Assembly (NCBI GenBank): GCA_039555135.1
Contig: CP114179.1
Location: 1,178,001 to 1,242,000, forward strand
From: Phycisphaeraceae bacterium D3-23
Lineage (GTDB): Bacteria > Planctomycetota > Phycisphaerae > Phycisphaerales > Phycisphaeraceae
Reading direction: 5' to 3'
Length of the DNA: 64,000 nt
Part shown: positions 42,577 through 52,942 of the stretch, in pieces
Layout: each line of letters opens with the position of its first letter
Numbering within the stretch: the first letter of the stretch is position 1
The notes under the pieces: model-generated
Seen by the model: only the letters and a program-made list of their open reading frames with translations
What the model was told of the DNA's origin: nothing
The model's database searches: none
Position numbers and translations under genes: made by a program

Positions 42577-43038
42577 ATGACGAACGAACAACGCCAGACG
42601 CTGCTTGATCTACTCGCCACCGCCTACAACATGGAGCTAGAGACCGTCTGCAACTACCTGTCACAGTCGATCAACCTTGATGGCTTCCGAGCCAAACACA
42701 TCAAGGACGCTTTAGCGATGGACATCCAGGAAGAGTTGGGGCATGCAACGCTGCTGGCCAAGCGGATCAAAGTGCTGGAAGGAACTGTGCCGGGGAGCCA
42801 ATCGCTGAAGATGACCCAGGACGCGATGCAGCCCAATGGGAATGCGCTGGATGTCGTCGCAGTGATCGAGGGGGTCATCGCGGCAGAAGAAGGTGCCGTC
42901 GAGCATTACCAGAAGATTATTGATGCGGCGGGCGGGATCGACCCGGTGACCGAAGACCTTGCGATCACGATCAAGGGTGATGAAGAAGAACATCGTCGGC
43001 TATTCAAGGGGTTTCTCGCTGAAGCAGAGGCGGGCTGA
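42577..43038 (+). CDS. Ferritin-like protein
   Basis: The 153-residue four-helix protein has carboxylate-bridged metal ligands visible as ELETVCNYL (first Glu), IQEELGHATLLAKRI (ExxH), AAEEGAVEHYQKII (Glu then ExxH-like) and KGDEEEHRRLF. It is similar to bacterioferritin or Dps-like diiron proteins that oxidise and store iron, which also limits Fenton damage. Haem-ligand Met is not obvious. It may be induced with the stress set. The ABC efflux genes follow 90 bases later. Confidence 0.85.
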   Translation: MTNEQRQTLLDLLATAYNMELETVCNYLSQSINLDGFRAKHIKDALAMDIQEELGHATLLAKRIKVLEGTVPGSQSLKMTQDAMQPNGNALDVVAVIEGVIAAEEGAVEHYQKIIDAAGGIDPVTEDLAITIKGDEEEHRRLFKGFLAEAEAG

Positions 43039-43128
43039 TGACCGAGGATGACGTTCATCTTAGCCGGTGTAGTTGATGGCGATACAATCGGCAGGACGCC
43101 GCGCCAAACTCACACAGGGTGATGGACG

Positions 43129-43886
<758 letters not shown>

Positions 43887-43890
<4 letters not shown>

Positions 43891-46250
43891 AGGCGCTGCA
43901 CCTTAAGCTCCTGCGTGATGTTGCGCACCTGCGTGGCCAGGCGGCGGCGATCGGGTTGGTCATGGCCTGCGGGGTCGCGACGTTTGTCATGTCGTTGAGT
44001 CTGCTCGACTCGCTGACAGGCACACTGGACGCCTACTACGAGCAGAACCGATTCGCCGATGCCTTTGCACACATGGAGCGTGCCCCACTCTCACTGGCCG
44101 ACCGCGTCGCGGAGACCCCGGGCGTCGCGCATGTCCAGCCGCGTGTCGCCGAGCGGGTGACGCTGGATATGCCTGACATGATCGAGCCCGCCTCGGGGCA
44201 GATCGTCTCGCTACCCGACGACCCGGACGCAGGGCTGAACCGGCTCTATCTCCGGGCGGGTCGATTCCCCGAAGGCAAACGCTCGCTCGAGGTGCTGGTC
44301 AGCCAGGGCTTCGCCCATGCCCACGGGCTCAACCCTGGCGACACGATCCCCGCGGTGATGAACGGCCGGCTCGAGCACCTCCGTGTCGTGGGCATCGCGC
44401 TCTCGCCCGAATACATCTACCTCATCAGCCCGGGAAGCATGTTCCCCGACAAGGCCCGGTTCGGGGTGTTCTGGATGGCGCGTGACGAGATGGAGGCGGC
44501 CTTCGATATGGAGGGCGCGTTCAACGACGTGCTGCTCTCGCTGACCCCGGGAGCGTCGGAGCCCGACGTGCTGGCACGCGTCGATGAGCTGACCGAGCCC
44601 TACGGCGGGCTAGGGGCGTACACACGAGACGACCAGGTATCCCATCAGTTTGTCGACAACGAGATCTCGGAGCTACGCGGCATGACGCTGATCGTCCCGG
44701 TGATCTTCCTCGGGGTCGCGGCGTTCCTACTAAACATCGTGCTGGCAAGGATGATCGCGACGCAGCGCGAGCAGATCGCCGCACTCAAGGCCTTGGGTTA
44801 CTCGCAGGCCGAGATCGGGCGTCACTACCTGGGTTTCGTTCTGATCATCAGCGGCCTGGCCGTCGTCGTCGGGTCTGCCGCCGGCGCGTGGATGGGCCAT
44901 GGGCTGACGGCACTCTACATCGAGTTCTTCGACTTCCCGTCATTCCAATACACACTGCACCCACGTGTGATCATGCTGGGTGCATCGGTCAGCGTCGCTT
45001 CCGCGACGATCGGGATCGCCCACGCCCTACGTGCGGCGATGCGCCTGCCACCCGCCGAGGCGATGCGGCCTCAGGCCCCGATGTCGTTCCGCCCGACGGT
45101 CCTCGAACGCCTGGGCCTGCACCGCGTGGTCCCTGTCGCGGTCCGCATGGTCCTGCGGCAACTCGAGCGCCGCCCCATGAAGACCGCGTTCTCCGTCCTA
45201 GGTATCGCCTTGGCCGCCGCCGTCCTTGTTGTCGGCTCGTTCACCCAGGATGCCATCGACTACATCTACGACTTCCAGTTCAACCGCGTCCAGCAGTACG
45301 ACATGGATGTGGTCTTCGCCGGTCAGACCGACGAAGATGTGGTCGCCTCAACGCGCCACCTCCCCGGGGTCTTGGCGGTCGAGCCCTACCGGCCGGTCGC
45401 AGTACGCATCCGTCACCGTCAGGTCGATCGGCGCATCGGCCTTATCGGCCTGTCGCGCTCCGACGGGCTGTACCAACTCATGGACATGAGCGGGGAGCCC
45501 GTCACGCTGCCCGAGCACGGGATTGTCCTCTCCAGCGTCCTCGCAGACGTCCTCGGCGTCCACGTAGGGGACAGGGTCTGTGTCGAGGCGCTCGAAGGAC
45601 GTCGGCCTGAGTTTGATGTCGAGGTCACCGGTGTCATCGATGACTTCGCCGGACTCACCGCCTATATCGACTTGGGCGAGATGAACCGTCTTATGCGCGA
45701 ACCCGGGACGGTCGGCGGGGTGTATCTCACCGTCGACGAAGCAGAGCTCGACACGGTCTATCGCAATCTCCAAGATGCGCCAAGCGTTGTCGCCGTCAAC
45801 ACGAAGGCCGCCACCGCACAGAACTTCAAAGAGACCCTCGCCAAGAACATGGGGCTGATGCAGCCGTTCCTCATCGGGTTCGCGGTCATCATCGCCTTCG
45901 GTGTTGTCTATAACAGCGCCCGGATCTCGCTATCGGAGCGCAGCCGTGACCTCGCGACACTTCGGGTTCTTGGCTTCACCCGGCGTGAAGTCTCGGCGAT
46001 CCAGCTCGGAGAGTTGGCGATCATCACCGGGCTGGCCATCCCCGCCGGGCTCGGGCTGGGCTACCTCCTGGCATGGTTCACCGCCACCGCGACGGCGAGC
46101 GAACTCGTCCGCATCCCATTTATTATCAGGACCAGCACTTTTGTCTTCGCCGCGTTGATCGTTGCGGCAGCTTCACTGGTCTCCGGCCTTGTCGTCCGCC
46201 GGCACCTGGACCGGCTCGATATGGTCTCCGTCCTCAAGTCACGGGAATAG
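43887..46250 (+). CDS. ABC transporter permease with two FtsX domains
   Basis: The 787-residue inner-membrane protein has an N-terminal membrane helix ([19 protein letters not shown]), a periplasmic domain and three helices (about 265-385). A second helix ([17 protein letters not shown] region), a second periplasmic domain and three C-terminal helices follow, each set being an FtsX domain ([20 protein letters not shown] is the coupling helix). This duplicated layout belongs to lipoprotein or lipid-extracting exporters. Substrate unknown. It is coupled to the ATPase and followed eight bases later by the adaptor. Confidence 0.9.
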
Positions 46251-46257
46251 TGCACCT

Positions 46258-47463
46258 ATGCCAAAGCCTATCAAATGGACCTTGATTGTTGTGATCGCGC
46301 TTGCTGTGCTGGCGGGAGTGGCCTTCGTTCTACGCCCGCAGCCGGTTCCCGTCGAGGTCGCTGTCGTTACAGTGGCCCCGATGCGGGTGTCGGTCGACGA
46401 AGAAGGAAAGACACGAATCCGAGAACGGTACACCGTCTCCAGCCCGCTCGCGGGCCGGCTTCAGCGGATTAGGCTCGATGCTGGCGACGCGGTCGAGGCG
46501 AATCAGACCCGTTTAGTCGTGATTGATCCGACCGACCCGGCGCTGCTCGACCCACGCGCAATGGCAGAGACCGAGGCCCGCGTCCGCGCGGCAGAGGCGG
46601 TGGTCGGCCGGGCCGAGGCCGAGTTGGAACGTGCCCGTGTCGCACTCGCGTTCGCCACCGACGAACACACCCGGGTCCAGGCGATGTTCGAGTCCGGGGC
46701 CGCCAACGCACACGACCTTGAACAAGAAGCAACGCGCGAACGCACGGCCGCTCAGGAACATCGTGCCGCCGAGTTCGGTAAGGAGATTGCCCAGTACGAG
46801 CTCGAAGTGGCACGCAGCGCGCTCCAGTATGCTCAGTCTGGCGAAGGGTTCGAGGGGCTCACCCAGATGTCCATCTACTCCCCGATCGACGGCGCGGTGC
46901 TGCGTGTTTTCCAGCAGAGTATGGCTGTCGTCGCAGCCGGCGAGCCGCTAATCGAGGTCGGAGACCCGCGCGATCTCGAATTGGTGATCGATGTACTCTC
47001 CACCGACGCGGTCAACATTCACCCCGGCCAGCACGTCCTGATCGAGCACTGGGGCGGCGATCATACGCTTGAAGCCGTCGTGCGCATCGTCGAACCCTCA
47101 GCCTTCACCAAGGTCTCCTCGCTTGGGATCGAAGAGCAACGTGTCAACGTCATTGCCGACTTCGTCACACCAGCAGACCAGCGCAACACCCTGGGTGACG
47201 GTTTCAGAATCGAGGCGGGCATCGTTATCTGGACGACTGATCAAGCCCTCCAGATCCACACAAGCGCCACATTCCGAGATGGCGGAGAGTGGGCGGTCTT
47301 TGTGATTCAGAACGGCCGGGCAACACTTCGCCAAATCGAAATCGGGCGGCGCAATGGCGAGACGACACAAGTCATCTCGGGCCTGGCCGAAGGCGATCGC
47401 GTCGTCCGCCATCCCAGCGATTCAATTACCGAAGGGGTCCGTGTAGTAGAACGGGATCGCTAG
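46258..47463 (+). CDS. Periplasmic adaptor (HlyD/RND-type membrane fusion protein)
   Basis: This 401-residue adaptor is anchored by an N-terminal helix (IKWTLIVVIALAVLAGVAFV). A lipoyl-like half-motif (RYTVSSPLAGRLQRIRLDAGDAVE) opens a coiled-coil hairpin of about residues 100-180, and the second half (SIYSPIDGAVLRVFQQ) closes the lipoyl domain. Beta-barrel and membrane-proximal domains follow. It bridges the ATPase-permease pair to an outer channel, not present here. The stop TAG overlaps the stop of the convergent cation ATPase gene by four bases. Confidence 0.92.
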   Translation: MPKPIKWTLIVVIALAVLAGVAFVLRPQPVPVEVAVVTVAPMRVSVDEEGKTRIRERYTVSSPLAGRLQRIRLDAGDAVEANQTRLVVIDPTDPALLDPRAMAETEARVRAAEAVVGRAEAELERARVALAFATDEHTRVQAMFESGAANAHDLEQEATRERTAAQEHRAAEFGKEIAQYELEVARSALQYAQSGEGFEGLTQMSIYSPIDGAVLRVFQQSMAVVAAGEPLIEVGDPRDLELVIDVLSTDAVNIHPGQHVLIEHWGGDHTLEAVVRIVEPSAFTKVSSLGIEEQRVNVIADFVTPADQRNTLGDGFRIEAGIVIWTTDQALQIHTSATFRDGGEWAVFVIQNGRATLRQIEIGRRNGETTQVISGLAEGDRVVRHPSDSITEGVRVVERDR

Positions 47464-50210
47464 GCATCTTGTGCGATCCTGTTAAGACCCCGCCTCAGCT
47501 GCTTGTGGATTTCGACAGCGCAAAGTACGGTAGTCGCCAACAGCGCCAGCACGGCCCACTGATGCAAAGGAACCGGTTGCGTGTGCAGTAATGCCTGCAT
47601 GGGCGGCCAATACATCGCGAGCAGGTGGATCAGGAACGCAGTCAACACACCCGCCATCAGCACCGGGCTTGCCCACGGCGGGCTCGCGAATGCGGACCGT
47701 GTCTCAGACCGGCAGTTTGCGATGTGTACGTTCTCAAACAAAACCCACAGCAGCAGCACGGCGTTCTGAGCTTGCTCCAGCGGCCAGCCCATATGCAACA
47801 TCCATGCGAATGCACCAAACCCAACACTCCCCATTGTTGCTGCCGACACAACAACGCGGTGAATCATCAGCCGGTTGAAGATCGGTTCTTGGGAAGGACG
47901 CGGTGCCCTGCGGAGGATGCCGGGTTCGCCAGGCTCGAATGCCAACGCGACATCCTGGATCCCGTTGGTCACTAGGTTCAACCAGAGCAGCTGGACCGGC
48001 AGCAGAGGAAGGGGCATCCCGAACAGTACGGACATGACAACTAGAACCATCTCGGCAACACCGGTCGAGACCAGGAGCTGTATGACCTTTCGGATGTTGT
48101 CGTACACCACACGGCCTTCTTCGATACCGGCGACGATGGTGGTGAAGTTGTCGTCGCTGATGATCAGGTCCGCGGCCTGGCGTGCGATATCGGTGCCCCG
48201 GAGCCCCATGGCCACGCCGATATTCGCCTGACGGAGTGCCGGCGCATCGTTCACCCCGTCCCCTGTAACCGCAACAAAATGCCCCAGGCGCTGAGCGGAT
48301 TCCACAATCCGGAGCTTGTGGTGCGGCGTGACCCTGGCAAAGATCGATGCCGTGCCTACCAGCCTGTCCAGTTCATCGTCCCCGGCCGCTTCGACGTCTG
48401 CGCCGAGTACGACACCATGATGAGTATCGCCATTACACATCCCCAAGCTACGACCAATCGCCGCAGCGGTCTCGGGGTGATCCCCGGTGACCATGCACAC
48501 CCTAATCCCTGTTTCTGTGCAGGACCTGATCGCATCCTGAACACCGGGCCGGAGCGGGTCAATCATCCCCACGAAACCGAGCAGCTCAAGATTCTGGGGG
48601 AGTTGACCATCGCTGGCGGTAGACATATTCACCGATGGATGGTGTGCGATCGCAAGGACCCTAAGCCCTTGCCGGGCCATTTCGGCCGTCGTCTCGTTCT
48701 GCCGCGCATGTTCTTGCGGTGACAACGCGCAGGCCCGCAAGATGACCTCTGGCGCTCCCTTCACAAACACCTGCACCGCATGCTCACCGCGATCTCCCAA
48801 TTCAGAGGCACGATGAAACGAGGCCGAGAACTGGCGTTCCGGCTCAAACGGGATCGACGTGACTTGGGGCTGTCGGTCAAGCAACGCTTCGCGAGCGATG
48901 CCCAGCTTCAGTGACATCGACAGCAGGGCAACATCAGTGGGGTCGCCGCGCCATGTCCATTCATCATGCGTTCTGCGGAGTTCACCCTCATTGCATAGCG
49001 CCGCACCTGCCACGAGGGTGTAAAGGCCGGGATGTTTACCCAAGTCGACGGGTGTATTGCCAAAGGTAACTTGCCCATTAGGAGCAAAGCCGACGCCGTC
49101 TACAGAATAGGCAGAGCCATCGGCCTGGCGAATCTCGCTGACCGACATCTCGTTGCATGTCAGGGTCCCGGTCTTGTCTGTAGCGATGTAGGTACAGCTG
49201 CCCAATCCTTCCACCGATCCGAGGCGGCGGACAATGACCCCCTTCCGGGCCATTCGGGTCGTGGCGATCGACAAGGCTACCGTGATACAGACCGGCAGCC
49301 CCTCCGGGATCACACTGACCACAAGGGCCACGGCAAAGATCGCCATCGTGGGAACATCCCGGCCCTGCGCCAGCACGCCCAAGACCGCGATGAGGATCGC
49401 GGCCAGCAAGACCAAAACGCCCAAACGCTGAGTGAACCGACGCAGGCGAGACAGTAGTGGAGGAACACCTCCCTCGATCTGGACAACATCACTTGCCAAC
49501 TGACCGATGCTTGTCGAAGACCCCGTCGCGACAACGATACCTTGAGCCCGGCCCAACGTCACGGCCGTTCCTGCCCAAGCCATATTCTCTTGGTCTGAGG
49601 TCGGTGTATCGGCTTTTCCAAACCACGCAGTGTTCTTGCCGACCGACATCGACTCGCCGGTCAAGAGCGATTCATCGATCTCAAGCCCGCGCGCCTCGAC
49701 AAGCCGGAGGTCCGCCGGGACCCGATCGCCCGATTCCATTAGAACGATGTCGCCCGGGACCAGTTCTTGACAATCTATGTTTCGGACCTCGCCCCCCCGC
49801 GATACAGCGGTTGTCATCCGGAGTAGTTTCTGCAGAGCACGAGAACTGTGCTCGGCCTTCTGCTCTTGGATCGCGCCGATGATCGCATTCAAGACCAGGA
49901 CACCAGCGATAAACCCGGCATCTGAATGATGCCCGATCCAGAGGGACAGCAACGACGCCACGGCGAGGATATAGACCATCGGGCTCATGAACTGCCGGGC
50001 AACAATCTGCCATAATCGCACCGCAGGGGCAGTAGGCAATGCGTTGAGCCCATAACTTTCCTGCCGCCGATTCGCCTCGCGGTCCGAAAGCCCCGCCCGA
50101 TCTGTATCCAACTGCTGCAAGACGCATTCGACACTCAGCGCACACCAAGCGCCGGATTCGTCTTGTCTCGCTTTACTGGAAGTCGTACTTGGGCAAGCGA
50201 TATCATCCAT
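47460..50210 (-). CDS. P2-type cation-transporting ATPase
   Basis: The 916-residue pump has a cation-ATPase N-terminal region and the actuator TGES. M4 carries VIPEGLPVCITVALSIATTR, the phosphorylation site is DKTGTLT, and the hinge is GDGVNDAPAL. M6 reads LLWLNLVTNGIQDVALAFEP. It resembles calcium or related P2A pumps and mycobacterial CtpF. In M6 the Asp used for calcium in SERCA (NLVTD) is Asn, so the ion may differ. Its start overlaps the formate dehydrogenase gene end by eight bases, placing it last in the PEP synthase-Fdh operon. Confidence 0.92.
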   Translation of the reverse strand: MDDIACPSTTSSKARQDESGAWCALSVECVLQQLDTDRAGLSDREANRRQESYGLNALPTAPAVRLWQIVARQFMSPMVYILAVASLLSLWIGHHSDAGFIAGVLVLNAIIGAIQEQKAEHSSRALQKLLRMTTAVSRGGEVRNIDCQELVPGDIVLMESGDRVPADLRLVEARGLEIDESLLTGESMSVGKNTAWFGKADTPTSDQENMAWAGTAVTLGRAQGIVVATGSSTSIGQLASDVVQIEGGVPPLLSRLRRFTQRLGVLVLLAAILIAVLGVLAQGRDVPTMAIFAVALVVSVIPEGLPVCITVALSIATTRMARKGVIVRRLGSVEGLGSCTYIATDKTGTLTCNEMSVSEIRQADGSAYSVDGVGFAPNGQVTFGNTPVDLGKHPGLYTLVAGAALCNEGELRRTHDEWTWRGDPTDVALLSMSLKLGIAREALLDRQPQVTSIPFEPERQFSASFHRASELGDRGEHAVQVFVKGAPEVILRACALSPQEHARQNETTAEMARQGLRVLAIAHHPSVNMSTASDGQLPQNLELLGFVGMIDPLRPGVQDAIRSCTETGIRVCMVTGDHPETAAAIGRSLGMCNGDTHHGVVLGADVEAAGDDELDRLVGTASIFARVTPHHKLRIVESAQRLGHFVAVTGDGVNDAPALRQANIGVAMGLRGTDIARQAADLIISDDNFTTIVAGIEEGRVVYDNIRKVIQLLVSTGVAEMVLVVMSVLFGMPLPLLPVQLLWLNLVTNGIQDVALAFEPGEPGILRRAPRPSQEPIFNRLMIHRVVVSAATMGSVGFGAFAWMLHMGWPLEQAQNAVLLLWVLFENVHIANCRSETRSAFASPPWASPVLMAGVLTAFLIHLLAMYWPPMQALLHTQPVPLHQWAVLALLATTVLCAVEIHKQLRRGLNRIAQDA

Positions 50211-52935
50211 CAGAGCGCACCAGGAATCCAGAATCTTTGGTCGCTACCCCTACAGGGACTAAGGAAACGGCCGTGGCTTTGTAAGCGGGGCAGTTCGATT
50301 CCGGGTCCCGCCAAGGCCCGACGAGACGATTCGTGTGCACCGCAGCGTCATGGAACGACATGAAAACTGTACCGCCTGCGACCTGGCCCGACAGGTGTAC
50401 TTTCACACGGGTCTCCCCCCATCGGCTCGCAACCCGGACGTCATCCCCTTCATGTAAACCAATCGCGTCCGCATCTTGAGGGTGGATGTCAATCCGATCT
50501 GTCGCTGTCAGCTGGATGTTGTCCGTGCGGCGTGTCATCGTCCCGGTGTTGTAATGCTGCAGGACTCGCCCGGTAATCAATGTGAATGGATAGTCATCGC
50601 CAGGCGGCTCCGGGTTCTTCCGATGCTCAACACATGCCAGCTTCCCCTTGCCTCGCAAGAAGCCAGCATGATGCATGGTTGCCGTGCCGGGATGATCGGC
50701 CTCGGGGCAAGGCCATTGAATCCCATCACCCGTCAACCGGGAGAAACTCATACCGCCAAAGAGTGCCGGGGCAGTTGCGGCGATCTCATCCATGATCTCG
50801 CTTGAGGACTCGTGGGACCAGTCTTCTCCCATCTCTCGCGCAACTTCAAGCACGACGCGCCAGTCCGGCCACGCCTCGCCGGGTGGCTGACAGGCCGGGC
50901 GAACACGCTGGACCCGGCGTTCACCATTGGTGTAGGTTCCATCGGACTCCAAACAACCGGCAACGGGGAGGACCAGATGGGCCAGCTTCGCGGTTTCGCA
51001 CAGGAAGAGGTCTTGGACCACTAGGAGGTCGAGCTGCTTCAGCGCATCTACCGCGTGGTTCTGATTCGGCTCGCTGTGCGCAAGGTCTTCGCCCATCACC
51101 CACATACCACGCAACTGCCCGGCGGCGGCCGCATCGAGCATCTCGGGGATCGTGAGCCCTTGCTGAAAAGGAGGAGTTACCCCCCAGAGATTCTGAAGGC
51201 GACGCCGGACTTCCTCGTCTTCCAATGACTGATAGCCGGTGACGAGCGCGGGCATGCAGCCCATATCCGCCGCCCCCTGGACGTTGTTTTGCCCGCGGAG
51301 CGGTAGCATGCCGGCCCCCTCGATCCCGATAGAGCCGGTCAGCATCCCCAGATTGCATAACGCTCGGATGGAGTCGGTTCCCTGCTCCTGCTCCGATAGA
51401 CCCAGGCCATGGACGAACAAGACGGGGCCGCAAGATCCGAGCAGATCCGCAGCCGATTCCACCAACGATCGCTCGACACCCGAAGCCTCGGAAAGGAAAT
51501 CCATCGACCGACCCAGCAGAAAGCGAGCCAGTTCTTCGTATCCCTCACAGCGTTCGTCGAGGTACTTGTGGGCGATGGCATCGGCGCTGATCAGCCTCAG
51601 TGCGATCGCGTTCAGGAGTTCAACGTTCGCCGCCGGCCGCAATGCCAGGTGGACCTGCGCGTACTCGGCCAACTCAATGCTTCTGGGGTCAATGACGATC
51701 AGGGGCGTGCCCGAGCGCACGGCCTGCTTGATGCGTGCCCCGATCACAGGATGCGCCTCGGTAGGATTAGCCCCTACGACAACGATACAGTTAGCCCGTT
51801 CAATATCAGCATACGATGCGCTGGCTGCCCCAGCCCCGGTCGCCTGCCGCAGGCCTAACGCGGTAGAGGCATGACACACCCTTGCGCAGCAGTCGATGTT
51901 GTTCGTGCCAATCACGGCCCGCGCCATCTTCTGCATAAGGTATGCCGACTCGTTTGTCGACCTAGACGAGGCGATCAAGCCGATCGAGTCGGGGCCGGAC
52001 CCGCGACGCAACTCGCCGATGCGTCGGGCCAACCACGCAATCGCATCACGCCAGCTCACCGCCTCCAGCCGGCCGTCGCGCCGCAGGAGAGGTGTTTTCA
52101 GACGATCCGGGTGATGCTGCCAGGCGTGCGCAAACCGCCCCTTGGCACACAAGTGCCCGGCGTTAACTGCGGCATCCTCGATGCCCGTGATGCCCGCGAC
52201 ACGCCCGCCCTGAGCAGTCACAGCCACGCGGCAGCCGACCCCGCAGTAGCCGCAGACCGTGTCGGTTTCGGAGCCACCGCTCGTCGGGCCCGGATGGTCG
52301 ACATCGGTCAAGGCACCAGTCGGGCAGTGATCGACACAAGCCCCGCAGGCGACACATGGGCTCTCCGAGAAGCGGTCGCTGCCACCGACCAAGAGGTGGA
52401 CGTCGCCGCCCCGCCCGCCGATGCCGAAGACGCTCTGCCCCTGAATATCGTCGCAGGCATTCACGCAAAGCCGGCAGGTGATGCATTTCGATCGGTCCAG
52501 CCGGAGATACGTGTGGCTGTCGTCGATAGCTTCCTCACCGGAGGCGTCGCCCTGTGCTGACTCGGGGATCTGGACCCGGTAGCGCTGCATCAGCGCCTGC
52601 AATCGCGACCCTTGGAATGCAAGAGTACTTGTGTCGCATGAAGGATCGAGTTCGCTCACGATGAGGCCAAGGACTTGGCGACGCAGCGCCTCGATCTCCT
52701 CGGTCTTCGTCTGGACCACCATCCCGGGCTTCGCCTGGGTGTGACAAGCGGCTACAGGGCGTGCGGCACCCTGGACCTGTACCAGGCATAGCCGACACCC
52801 GCCCTCCGGGGCGAGCTGATCGTCGTGGCACAGGGTCGGGATATCGACGCCTGCACAGCGCGCCAGGTCGAGAAGGGTCTTCCCTTCTGGGCAAGTGACG
52901 GTCTTGCCATCAACAGTAAGCTGCGCTCCAGCCAT
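50203..52935 (-). CDS. Formate dehydrogenase catalytic subunit, NAD-dependent type
   Basis: The 910-residue molybdo- or tungstoenzyme oxidises formate to CO2 or runs in reverse. The N-terminal [2Fe-2S] domain (CHDDQLAPEGGCRLC) comes first. A His/Cys cluster region and two [4Fe-4S] knots (CITCRLCVNAC, CVACGACVDHC) follow, then the fourth cluster knot (CGYCGVGC). The active-site segment DCCARVCHASTALGL uses Cys, not selenocysteine. The C-terminal molybdopterin dinucleotide domain has ITGRVLQHYNTGTMTRR. The ATG at 52935 follows the diaphorase gene stop by seven bases. With that subunit it would be a cytosolic NAD-linked enzyme. No membrane part or FdhD is visible. Confidence 0.92.
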   Translation of the reverse strand: MAGAQLTVDGKTVTCPEGKTLLDLARCAGVDIPTLCHDDQLAPEGGCRLCLVQVQGAARPVAACHTQAKPGMVVQTKTEEIEALRRQVLGLIVSELDPSCDTSTLAFQGSRLQALMQRYRVQIPESAQGDASGEEAIDDSHTYLRLDRSKCITCRLCVNACDDIQGQSVFGIGGRGGDVHLLVGGSDRFSESPCVACGACVDHCPTGALTDVDHPGPTSGGSETDTVCGYCGVGCRVAVTAQGGRVAGITGIEDAAVNAGHLCAKGRFAHAWQHHPDRLKTPLLRRDGRLEAVSWRDAIAWLARRIGELRRGSGPDSIGLIASSRSTNESAYLMQKMARAVIGTNNIDCCARVCHASTALGLRQATGAGAASASYADIERANCIVVVGANPTEAHPVIGARIKQAVRSGTPLIVIDPRSIELAEYAQVHLALRPAANVELLNAIALRLISADAIAHKYLDERCEGYEELARFLLGRSMDFLSEASGVERSLVESAADLLGSCGPVLFVHGLGLSEQEQGTDSIRALCNLGMLTGSIGIEGAGMLPLRGQNNVQGAADMGCMPALVTGYQSLEDEEVRRRLQNLWGVTPPFQQGLTIPEMLDAAAAGQLRGMWVMGEDLAHSEPNQNHAVDALKQLDLLVVQDLFLCETAKLAHLVLPVAGCLESDGTYTNGERRVQRVRPACQPPGEAWPDWRVVLEVAREMGEDWSHESSSEIMDEIAATAPALFGGMSFSRLTGDGIQWPCPEADHPGTATMHHAGFLRGKGKLACVEHRKNPEPPGDDYPFTLITGRVLQHYNTGTMTRRTDNIQLTATDRIDIHPQDADAIGLHEGDDVRVASRWGETRVKVHLSGQVAGGTVFMSFHDAAVHTNRLVGPWRDPESNCPAYKATAVSLVPVGVATKDSGFLVRSDG

Positions 52936-52942
52936 CAGCGCC

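Noticed and set aside
50286-50312. tRNA-like 3' end (gttcgattccgggtcccgcca) near the end of the formate dehydrogenase gene
   Set aside because: The T stem does not pair, no acceptor or anticodon arm is present, and the minus strand codes conserved enzyme sequence (DPESNCPAYK).
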